Of a DNA stretch of 64,000 nt, positions 30,101 to 38,035 are shown piece by piece. The stretch is from positions 17,638,833-17,702,832 of the forward strand of contig NC_092189.1 of NCBI RefSeq assembly GCF_043641665.1. Direction: 5' to 3'. The notes beneath the pieces were generated by a model. It had not been told where the DNA came from. It saw nothing but the letters and a program-made list of their open reading frames with translations, and did not search any database. The DNA is from Enoplosus armatus. Its lineage: Eukaryota; Chordata; Actinopteri; Centrarchiformes; Enoplosidae. Within the stretch, counting starts at the first letter, position 1, and every line of letters begins with the position of its first letter. A program made the position numbers and the translations under genes.

Positions 30101-33100
30101 ACACAGTGATAATTCAGTTGGCTCCATGACTAAGCCTTGGGATTCTTCAGAATGACCCATCAGTTCATGTAAAAAGGCTTTTTATTCTTCCAGAAACAGG
30201 TCCAGGCAGATTCCAATCTAACTGTTGAGATACAGAACAAGCACTAATGAGCCTGAGAGAGTTGTAGGCTGGTCAATAAAGTGTAGATGAGGAGGCAAGT
30301 GACCTGGCTGCAACTAGGCTCCCACATGATTCATTCAATAATACCAGGGTGGGTGGGGGCAGGCTGCTTGGGGCTACTGACATTGATCTAACACAAACAA
30401 TAGAATGGCAGCCAAGCCACAGTCAAGAGGCTTTGTGGAGAAAAACTGCATGAAATACTTAGCTGAAAACAGAAAATGCGGAGGAATGACAAGTGACTTG
30501 CTCCTGTAGAAATGTTTAACACACATAGACCACCATATAACAAGTACCTAAAAAGAAGTAAGACAGTTCAGCATTGTCAGTCTGCACGTTGTTCACCTTA
30601 ACCTGAGGCTATCTACCATAGTTATTAGGGTCAAATTAGTTCCAAATCCCTGGGCTTTGGGATTTCTCAATCTCACTACCCACTGAGCCTAATGTGCCAA
30701 AGAAAGATCTGTACATGATTCATTTATGCCAGATAAATATTTCAGTAGACAGAGCAGCCACAGTCTATTCACAAGAATCAAAGTCCCTGAGATGAAAGCC
30801 CCCCCACCCCTATCTCCAACCGTTTGTGAATGGGGGGGTGGGGGGGGCTAGAAGGGGATACAGATACTGCCTCAATCTAAGCAACAGTAACATCTATAAG
30901 TCGCTTATCAGATCACAATGCTGTAACCAGCACTCACAACAACTACAGGGCAGCTGCAGAATTAATCCCCCTCCCTGGTCGGCTCCGTCTGGATCCCCAT
31001 AGGCTCAGGCAGGTTACAGTAGGACGGACAGTCCAGGGACAACACAGGCAGCTGGAGCTTGCTGTGACATCACAGGGCTGGCCTGGCTTAGCTTAGCGAG
31101 GGATCTGCAGGGACAGAGACCTTTCCACTGTGTGCAACTTTATGAATGGTAAAAGGGAAGGGCATATGGTGTGCAATCAAAGGTCTGGAAACAGGAAATA
31201 GACCTCGTGAATACCAGTCATTCTGCAATTGTGTTGTGTCATTGCTGTGTCTTCATCAAAACCACATCTATCAAACAATACGCCATGCTCTACTGCCATA
31301 ACCAAAACAACACAAGGTGTAACCAACTTTTTGAATTCCTCCAAAGCTGTTAGAGAAACAACCTCAGTACACAACTAATCTATTGTCGACCGACAGAAAA
31401 GTCATTAGCAACAAATGTGTTCAATTAATCATTAAGGTTATTCATCAAGCAACAAGACTAAGGGTCTACAGCCATGCTGCACTTCAGCTAAATATATAAA
31501 CATCAGCATGCTGATGTTAAGCAGGTATAATGTTTAACATGTTCCCCATCTTATCTTAGCTTGTTAGCATGCTGACATTTGCTAACTAGCACTAGACACA
31601 AAGCACAGCAGAGGTTGATGGGAATATATTTGGTTTTGTAGGTAAATACTGGACAAATTTTGACCTGATGATGGCGTTAAAAGTTAAAGGATCACCAAAG
31701 TTACTAGAAATCATCCTGAGGAAAACATGGCCGAACATACAGTATGTGCCAAATTTAATAGCAATCCATCCAATTGTTGACGAGATATTTCACTAAAAGC
31801 CAAAAATGGTTGATCCTTTGAGGACCATGAATGTCTAATGTCTTTGATAGCTGCCATTTCCAGCCTCTCAAACCTGAGGATTTGACACTTTTCTCTGTTT
31901 TACATGATTGCAAATTTAATACCTCTGGGTTTTGGACTTTTTTTACCGAGACTAAATTAATTACATAATTGGATTATAATGACATGTTTATGTTAACTGT
32001 AAGAGCAGAAAAGCAGGCGACACTCTTAAGGTGAAGGGAAAAGTAAGGACGTAGAGACTGAGGGGGAGGGATGTGCATATCCAGCATTTAACTTCCTCAC
32101 TGGAGATCAGGAGTTCGTCTCCTGTTTCCTACCAACAGTCAGCGCTTCAACCACGACAGCTATCTAACCTTAACCAAGCAGTTTTAGTTGCTTAAGCTTG
32201 AACATACTTGGACTGAAGGGGTGGTTCAGTATTTCTTTTTGTATTTCGTAAATATCCAACAAAACACAGTATTGGGATATTGACCAATAACGACAAATAT
32301 GCAATAGTTCAAGATCTGAAATGGAGGCAAAAAGCTATGGACAACCACACTCATTTTTATTATATGTTCTCTAAAAATAGCTGTAATATCCAAATGGCTG
32401 AGCAATAACAATGAATCCATCCCAGTGTTTCAGTGATGCTCATTGACCTGATGTGACATGTTAGTAACGTGTTAGCTCAATAGGCAAAACTGGCACTTCT
32501 ATCATCCAGAGCTACAGAGCAAGTAACACAGCACACACGCATACGCCCTTTTAGCTCTGTAGGCGAAATAACAATAGGGATGCCACCCATGTCTGTTATT
32601 GATTCATGACTCAGTCTTCAACAGCATTAATGTATTTAGACTATCTATTCATAGCAGGATCAATTACACTACTGCTTTTATTGCAGGAGCACAGGCATTC
32701 GTGAAATTGATGAAAGCGTTATTGTTTTATTAGCACTGCCATCTAAAGAATATGACCCATATATGTCAAACATTATAGGATTACTGAATAGGTGATCAGT
32801 AGGATGTTAAGAAGCAGCAACTTTATATTGCACCCAGGCCATCGACAACTCCTTTAGGATGACAGTTATCTGATTAGATGTTTACATTAGTCCCAGATTA
32901 CTAATGTCCACCTATTCAGAACCAGAACTCTGAAGTATTTGCTACAGACATAAGGGTGCACTGTGGAGACATTATAACAGTAAATACTGCTGTGAAGGAG
33001 CAGCACAGTGGCCTAGTTGGACATAAAGATGAGACGTAAGCAGGGTCATAAAATGCTCGAGATTATGGGGGTCAAGGGCAGCAAGAGTTTCATCTTCCCA

Positions 33101-36100
33101 ACCATTGATGGTGTTGCTTCCCTGTGGAGTGCCTGCCTACACCTCTACATCTGACCTTGTCATCCCGCTGCGACACCATCACATTGACTATCTCCTGGCA
33201 CGTGCAAGCCTGCTACATTTTCCTGCTGTCCATGCGTCTATGTGCATCACATAGACAAACACAACCAGGCCAGAAACAAGACTTCTGCTCACCAGAAAAA
33301 AATTATGATTGCGGATACAGTTTAGGTCTTCTTTCTCAGTGTCCAATGCTGCTTTCATGAATTATTTCATATTTGGGAACAGGAGGTGAGAACGGAGTAA
33401 CTGTACATCTTATGAGCTGATGGCTAGGTTGACAAGTATGGAAGATTTATCTCCCTACAAACATATATTTGCAACGCAGCTTTTCAGTGGCTCATAAATA
33501 CGGTTCAATCTGAGCAACACTACTCAGGATCTCCAGCTGACCTGCAGATCAGAGGATCTAATCAGTCCCAGAATACTGATAGCTCAAGGACTCTTGAGTA
33601 TTTGAGATTTGAGACTAGATAGTGCAAGATTTTGGTTATGGCAATATTGTATTGATTTTTCCTGGTGGTAAAAGCAGCAATGTAGATACTCATATAATTT
33701 CACGAGCTTATTTAACTTTTCTAGCTGAATAAAGGCCATCGTTATTTTTAGGGACGGTATTTCATGCGTTTATTGGATAGTTGACAACAGAGAAATGAAA
33801 TGAAGATAGAATAGAGATGGGGAATGGCATGCAACAAAGGTCCATGGCCAGACGCAAACCAGGGACGATGCGTTTATGGTCAGTACCTTAACCCCAAGGC
33901 CACCATGGCACCCCACGATTATTCATGTTATCAACAGATTAATTGAGAATTAAAATGATGTTAGTTGCAATGTCTCATCAACGGGCAATCCTCGTGGCAC
34001 TGTCTGAAAAGTTCTCACTCATCAGCTTGTGGGTCTTCCTCGTCTCAGGTCAATACGATGACGTGCATGAGCGAACACTAGAATAGGTTCTTTGTCTCTG
34101 AATCCGTCTCTGTATGGACGCGTGCACAAGAGCATTTTCACATCTCCCCCTCCTCACAATGACCTGCCACATCCACTTTTCTTTGCCGCCAGAGGAAAAT
34201 CATTGAGGTGAGGGAAATAGAGAATCTGAAGAAACACATATTAGACTGGCCGCGGGTTAGTGATGGAGGCAGCACATTACGTGGAAAATAGAGGAGAGGA
34301 GATGTCCCATGCCGGCACATAGGCAGAGTGGAGAGGCCTGGGGGACTTGATATGACACACCAGCGGTCCCAGACAGGGGATTTAGTGGCGTGTTGGGCTT
34401 TTGTGCCACATTATTATCAGCCAGTGATCCGCCAGGCACATGGGCAGCTCTCGATCCCTTCAGAAGGGAGCAGTCTATCCCCCTCCAGTCTCCCTCCCCA
34501 TGCTGTTACCACTATTCAGACAGACTGAGGCTTAGCTGGTGTTATTGAAATGCTACGGGGGAACATCCTGCTTCACTTACACATGAAAAAATATCTTGAG
34601 ATTGACATAAAGGTAGAGATATAATGCTCAAAGAAGAGGCAGACTACTTTGTGTCTTTCAAAACTTGTATGTGAGCACCTTCTATCATGTGAATCAGCTG
34701 ATACGAAAAGACAAGCATTTGGTCTTCTGTTGGATTCATCCTCACAGGACAAGCTTACCTGCCTATCTCCACCTTTAGTGTCAATTGTGAGAGGGGATTT
34801 GGTCTGTCTGCAGATAAGCATGCAAGCTAAGACGGCCGGATGTTTCTTGCCATCGGTCTAGCCTTAACTTGCGCGGCCTCTGTCGATCAGCTTTCCCATC
34901 TTGACAGTGGAAGCAGGTATTAAGCGCTTTCCCGCCTATCATGGAAATTTGTATTGGAAAGATCAACGTCGAAAAGGTGCCTCGTAGGATCACACATTAA
35001 ACAGGCTGATAGCTACTGACGTCACCTGTACCCCAAACGTCCTAGATAAGGTTATTTTGGCAACACATGCAGGCGCAGGCTGGCAGTGATGTCGGATGTT
35101 TCCACAGCTCAGCGGAGAAGAGTGACGGAGTGGAGCGGCACGTGGTGGGCAAGACTGGGGAGTGTGCAGCATGGAGAGCTGACGGACAGGCCGCTGATGG
35201 ATTAGGTGGTAAGCCTGGCAGAGGGCTGCCCTTTCTAGATGGAAGCCTGCCTGATGCACTGTGGTGATTAAAACATAAAACTGAAGGGTGGGGAGTGTGC
35301 TTAGCCTCTCATAAAAGCAGCCAAAAGAAATGTTGCAGAACAGATGCATGATTGAGCAAAATAGTTAAATAGATATGGGGCCATGAGGCTGGAAATGTTG
35401 ATGTTGGAGCAGCAGCATAGGTCATCAACCTGGCGTGGTGCAGGAGGTGATAAAATCCAACATTCAGAAAGATGCTTGCAAAGAAAACATAATTCTGTTT
35501 TCACTGAAGCAGGGAGATGATAGTGTACGCTTAGTGCTATGGAGCCAAGGGAAAAACAGCAAAATCGTTTGCTCTTTGTAGCCCAAAAAGGTAGTGGCAT
35601 GGTCGTTGGGGGTTGGGGGGTGACAGCAATAGCTGCTGCATAATTCATGTGTTCGCTGTTGTGACTACAGCAGCCGCATTGGTCAACTGTTTTCTATTTA
35701 ATCTATATTATTTAATTATTTAGATTTCTTCCAGGAGGATGCTTGGGGCCTTCAGTGACATACACTATAATTTCTGTTGTCGTGCACAGGATGAGAAATT
35801 GCTTTATAATTACCAGCTCTTAGGTGGCCACAAAACTACCACCAAACACAACCACTTACAACAAGATGATGTGAAATCTCCAGTGAAATGCACCCTGCTC
35901 ACACTATGCTTGTAAAAAGATTGAATTTCAGGGGAAACTGTCACATAAATAAAATGCACTGCTGTATTTTGAAGGATTGGAAGAAAAAGAAATGGTGACA
36001 TCAAGGCCACCTGTTGGGAATACAGATATATGCAGGCATGACCAACACTCACAATGTGGGCACAGTTTTCAGAGTATGAGTTAGAAACATTCTCTGACTC

Positions 36101-37890
36101 AACAAAAGCAGATTCCAATTGATTATCTGTGGAGTAGATCAATGTCTGGATGGTAAAGATGCTCAATATTTAAATCTTCAAAAATCAGATAAGCAATAAT
36201 GGTAATTCGGGCCAATATTACCACCAATGTTACATGATTCTGCTGCAATATCATGACCTGTCTACTTTCCACACGTATTGCTTAAGTATTACAGCTTAAT
36301 CTGACTAAACATATTTTTTCTTAATTTTTTTCTATAGTCTATAATAAATCCCTTAAAGCTTTTCTGTCAAAGGTTGACAGCTACAGGGATACCACAGGTT
36401 GGCCTTCGATCTGAGCTCCTCTGTAGCAGCTTTCACACAGACCTTCATGTTCACAAATACTGAATTTTTTTGAGTCGCATGTCTCTTTAAAAATGCACAT
36501 TTCCCACAGTCCTAGCTACTTGGATGAAGGACCCAGTTCAGGAATACTTCCTGTGTGAATACATACTCAACAATTAAACTGTCTCATGCAGTGAAGTTAC
36601 TGCATGAAGCTAAATCCGATGGCACACTGTGCATTACTGTAGACTTTCTATTCAAGTATCCTTAATGAGAAGCACATATTAGGTATGCACATCAGTGTCC
36701 CCTTGCGTACTTTGAGCTATGGACCTACTTATCTAGAAGTATATAAAATACAAATGAGAGGAAGTTCATTCTAATTCACTTTAAGAGGCCAGACTGCCTG
36801 CTTTAGCAGCCAAAAAAAAATACTCAACAGCAATAACTCAGATTGAGATATTAGCCTGAGTCTACAGTTATTAATCAAATCTATGCCTTCCCAAATCTAA
36901 CCATGACAAGCGAAACACAAACTACAGTAAGAACCATAAATAATAACAATACAATATGTTATTGATCTCTGCAGATTAATTCTCCCCCAGTCCAGAGAGG
37001 TCAGAGGTCAGGGTCGGCCACAAATAAGTGATGGGAGGAATTCATAAAGAAACCTCTCGTGGATAAACAAACAAACCTTACTTAAAACCTAGAAAGCAGC
37101 CTTTAGAGCTCTAAAGTAAACAGATCCCCGTATGAGCATTCAAATCACTTAAGTAATGTATCCACATCCTCTTTCCCTGGCAAACGCAACTGAGATGCAG
37201 TGGAAAGTTACTGGTGCAGTGAAGGAGTGAGGGGTCCCAGCCGAACTACAATGGCTGTATTATCAGGCCCACGCTACTGTAGATGCCATTTGCTGGACAC
37301 TTGTTATTGCGCTTGTGGCTACTGTCACCAATCATCAACTTGCTATACTGCTGGTCACTTCTCCTGCTTTCTGACATGATGGTACCTTTATCGTGGGCGG
37401 GACATAGCTGGGGGTGTCCCAGTCTGGATGGGTGCTGGGTTGGCTGGGTCAGGTGCAGCCTACACTAGTTATACTCTAAGAAGCTTCACGCAGACTACAG
37501 ACACCCATTTGATAAAGCATTTTTCTGGGGAGACCCCTGTGTTTTACCTGCAGATATAGAGGTGACAGCAGACTTTCTCTTTGGGCCAACTTTTTTAAAA
37601 TAAGTGACATTAAAACTGAGTGAGTTCTTTTCCAGGAGACTCCTTGTGTCTGTCAAGGTCCCCGGGGTTTCCTTGACCCATGTTGGGGCACCGTTAATGA
37701 CAGCTTTAGCTAGCAAGTTACTGTACTGTACTTCCAGAGAGCTACCGGCCGGCCTTCTAGCAGTAACAAGAAAACAGCCGTGGACGTGATATTTAAACAT
37801 TTCTCTAACACATACAACGAAGTAAAATTGTCTTTACATACCCTCCGCCCGGGTACGAAGATCAGACATCGTTCTCTGGACGGGCGGCAT
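831..37890 (-). CDS. atp8a1: atp8a1: phospholipid-transporting P4-ATPase, 12 N-terminal exons, 3' part beyond window
   Basis: P4-ATPase flippase, expected to move phosphatidylserine/ethanolamine to the cytosolic leaflet with a CDC50 subunit (family knowledge). The join on the minus strand is 37890-37842, 22582-22468, 15456-15357, 13827-13729, 9981-9936, 9653-9613, 8141-8068, 5822-5753, 5623-5496, 4592-4481, 4159-3994, 958-831. This is 1128 bp or 376 codons with no stop, and all introns are GT-AG in matching phase. Visible landmarks are an N-terminus beginning [14 protein letters not shown]1 ending in [11 protein letters not shown] (about 88-98), the actuator motif DGET at 189-192, and the PISL motif of TM4 at 356-359. 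Similarity to vertebrate ATP8A1 is higher than to ATP8A2 in exons 9-12 (for example [17 protein letters not shown]). The DKTGT phosphorylation site lies in the next exon, outside the window. Intron 1 is 15.3 kb. A second teleost atp8a1 copy cannot be excluded. Confidence 0.96.
959..3993 (-). other. atp8a1: atp8a1 intron 11
   Basis: About 3.0 kb without recognisable exon, RNA gene or strong repeat. Open frames near 1237-1755 and 3833-4240 are chance frames or read through exon 11. Confidence 0.7.
3994..4159 (-). CDS. atp8a1: atp8a1 exon 11 (TM3)
   Basis: 166 bp encoding [17 protein letters not shown] and then TM3 ([18 protein letters not shown]). It ends in an exoplasmic loop reading [15 protein letters not shown] that differs from mammals. 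ACCCAG acceptor, GTAAGA donor. Confidence 0.96.
4481..4592 (-). CDS. atp8a1: atp8a1 exon 10 (actuator domain end)
   Basis: 112 bp encoding [17 protein letters not shown], then [19 protein letters not shown] and MQ. CTACAG acceptor, GTAAAG donor. A second AG five bases downstream would break the frame. Confidence 0.96.
5496..5623 (-). CDS. atp8a1: atp8a1 exon 9 (actuator domain)
   Basis: 128 bp encoding [19 protein letters not shown], then [20 protein letters not shown] and DGH. CAACAG acceptor, GTGGGC donor. Confidence 0.96.
5753..5822 (-). CDS. atp8a1: atp8a1 exon 8 (DGET motif)
   Basis: 70 bp encoding [20 protein letters not shown] and IRQ. DGET is the P4-ATPase version of the actuator-domain TGES loop needed for dephosphorylation. 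Confidence 0.96.
6113..6237. repeat. intronic inverted-repeat hairpin
   Basis: GCAAACAAAGATG (6113-6125) pairs perfectly with CATCTTTGTTTGC (6225-6237). A second inner pair is GCCACTCAG with CTGAGTGGC, plus a short inner AAAAC/GTTTT pair. The unpaired parts bulge. Confidence 0.5.
7378..7392 (+). promoter_or_regulatory. CTCF-like motif
   Basis: CCAGCAGGGGGCGAG, a close match to the vertebrate CTCF core, in atp8a1 intron 7. Binding is not shown by sequence. Confidence 0.4.
8068..8141 (-). CDS. atp8a1: atp8a1 exon 7 (divergent actuator-domain exon)
   Basis: 74 bp between a TTCACAG acceptor and a GTATAG donor. It encodes [18 protein letters not shown] then AAILSS and two bases of the next Ser codon. 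Both splice phases fit exons 6 and 8, so it belongs to the transcript. It is clearly less like human ATP8A1 or ATP8A2 than its neighbours and is one codon shorter than the mammalian exon (which reads NGEHLPAD here). Confidence 0.87.
8142..9612 (-). other. atp8a1: atp8a1 intron 6
   Basis: About 1.5 kb, AT-rich, with a (GT)n tract at 9469-9501. No alternative copy of exon 7 was recognised by eye. Confidence 0.65.
9469..9501. repeat. (GT)n microsatellite
   Basis: About 33 bases with one GC interruption, atp8a1 intron 6. Confidence 0.95.
9613..9653 (-). CDS. atp8a1: atp8a1 exon 6
   Basis: 41 bp microexon encoding (V)[13 protein letters not shown], nearly identical to human ATP8A1. CCACAG acceptor, GTATGT donor. 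Confidence 0.94.
9936..9981 (-). CDS. atp8a1: atp8a1 exon 5
   Basis: 46 bp encoding [15 protein letters not shown], the cytosolic stretch after TM2 leading into the actuator domain. TTACAG acceptor, GTATTG donor. Confidence 0.93.
11599..11613 (+). promoter_or_regulatory. CTCF-like motif
   Basis: GCAGCAGAGGGCGAG, matching the CTCF core except the first base, in atp8a1 intron 4. Confidence 0.35.
12596..12695. repeat. compound (TG)n(AG)n(TG)n microsatellite
   Basis: About 61 bases of TG, 14 of AG, then 25 of GT. Produces a spurious His-Thr frame on the minus strand. Confidence 0.98.
13729..13827 (-). CDS. atp8a1: atp8a1 exon 4 (TM1-TM2)
   Basis: 99 bp, 33 whole codons, beginning [18 protein letters not shown] and ending KEIIEDL. 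It contains the luminal loop after TM1 and TM2. TTTTAG acceptor, GTAAGA donor. Confidence 0.96.
13828..15356 (-). other. atp8a1: atp8a1 intron 3
   Basis: About 1.5 kb with a (TG)n tract at 15056-15127. Nothing else is recognised. Confidence 0.65.
15056..15127. repeat. (TG)n microsatellite
   Basis: About 72 uninterrupted bases of TG/GT in atp8a1 intron 3. Confidence 0.98.
15357..15456 (-). CDS. atp8a1: atp8a1 exon 3 (start of TM1)
   Basis: 100 bp encoding [18 protein letters not shown] and then [15 protein letters not shown], the conserved lead-in to and first half of transmembrane segment 1. CTTCAG acceptor, GTAAGA donor. Confidence 0.96.
15457..22467 (-). other. atp8a1: atp8a1 intron 2
   Basis: About 7.0 kb. 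A G-rich stretch near 15841-15863 could form a quadruplex on the plus strand. No coding exon, tRNA or clear repeat family is recognised in the rest. Confidence 0.6.
22468..22582 (-). CDS. atp8a1: atp8a1 exon 2
   Basis: 115 bp between a CTGCAG acceptor and a GTAAGG donor. It encodes [17 protein letters not shown] followed by the NQPQFTKFC segment of the cytosolic N-terminus, closely matching vertebrate ATP8A1. Confidence 0.95.
24635..24963. mobile_element. AT-rich non-autonomous DNA-transposon-like repeat, degenerate copy
   Basis: Blocks CAACTATTTTGCTAATC, TTCAGTCATTTGTCATT, CTCAGCTTCCAGCTGCTCAA, TTTTGGACTATTGGTTAGAC and ATTTGCAGTCCTAA follow the order of the copy at 51143-51468. Confidence 0.6.
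26704..26836 (+). mobile_element. tRNA-derived SINE-like element
   Basis: Starts with a tRNA-like head: A-box-like TGGCCTTGGGATCAAGG, B-box-like GGGTTCGTGTCGG at 26755-26767. The body (GGGACCTTTCTTGCATGCC, CTCTCTACTGTC) and tail (GAAGGCATACAATGCCCC) match a repeat I recognise from percomorph genomes. Second copy at 33750-33915. Confidence 0.6.
27560..27850. repeat. probable degenerate dispersed repeat with inverted core
   Basis: Contains an inverted pair GCCAGACCT (27647-27655) and AGGTCTGGC (27675-27683), and AAACCAATCACAATCGCCTT, which I recognise from a percomorph repeat. Boundaries are approximate. Confidence 0.45.
30797..30849. repeat. C-tract/G-tract hairpin, possible G-quadruplex
   Basis: AGCCCCCCCACCCC pairs with GGGGTGGGGGGGCT-type sequence about 25 bases later. 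The G side plus a following GGGG could form a quadruplex. Confidence 0.45.
31472..31800 (+). repeat. GCTAA-type dispersed repeat, copy 1
   Basis: Shares ordered blocks with 45196-45575: AGCTAAAT, TATAATGTTT, AGCATGCT, TTTGCTAA.TAGCAC, ACACAAAGCAC, and GCAATCCATC.AAT.GTTG followed by GAGATATTTCA. A type common in percomorph introns. Confidence 0.7.
31860..31990. mobile_element. fragment of AT-rich DNA-transposon-like repeat
   Basis: CCAGCCTCTCAAACCTGAGGA and TCTGGGTTTTGGACT blocks match the middle of the family at 51143-51468; directly follows the GCTAA-type repeat. Confidence 0.45.
33750..33915 (-). mobile_element. tRNA-derived SINE-like element, inverted copy
   Basis: Read on the minus strand it gives ATGGTGGCCTTGGGGTTAAG, then CATAAACGCATCG, ACCTTTGTTGCATGCC and a GC-poor tail, the same order as the copy at 26704-26836. 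It appears inserted in another AT-rich repeat whose end (GTTAGTTGCAATG) follows at 33921-33975. Confidence 0.6.
37842..37890 (-). CDS. atp8a1: atp8a1 exon 1 (start codon)
   Basis: Start codon at 37890-37888 on the minus strand, followed by 16 codons reading [16 protein letters not shown] plus one base of the next codon, then a GTATGT donor. The peptide aligns with the human ATP8A1 N-terminus (MPTMRRTVSEIRSRAE). The Kozak context has G at -3. The exon sits in a CpG-rich segment. Confidence 0.92.
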
Positions 37891-37984
37891 CTCTCCACGC
37901 AGAGCCGGGGGACGGCACCTGTCAAGCGGCCACGGCTTGTTAGTTCTGCTCCCTGTGGCTGCCGCTGCTTCCTCTTCCCAACCG

Positions 37985-38035
37985 TCAAAGAATTTCAAAA
38001 AAACGGCTAAAATTCAGCAGAGGAGTCTCTCTCAT
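37985..38035 (-). other. possible uORF upstream of atp8a1 start
   Basis: An ATG at 38035-38033 opens a 16-codon frame that stops at 37987-37985, about 95 bp upstream of the atp8a1 start codon. It would be in the 5' UTR if transcription begins upstream of 38035. Function is inferred only. Confidence 0.3.

Larger units (their letters stand above)
22583..37841 (-). other. atp8a1: atp8a1 intron 1 (15.3 kb)
   Basis: Largest intron, separating the start-codon exon from the rest. It holds a degenerate AT-rich repeat (24635-24963), a tRNA-derived SINE-like element in plus orientation (26704-26836) and another in minus orientation (33750-33915), a probable degenerate repeat (27560-27850), a GCTAA-type repeat (31472-31800) and a C/G-tract hairpin (30797-30849). 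No nested gene is recognised. Confidence 0.65.
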
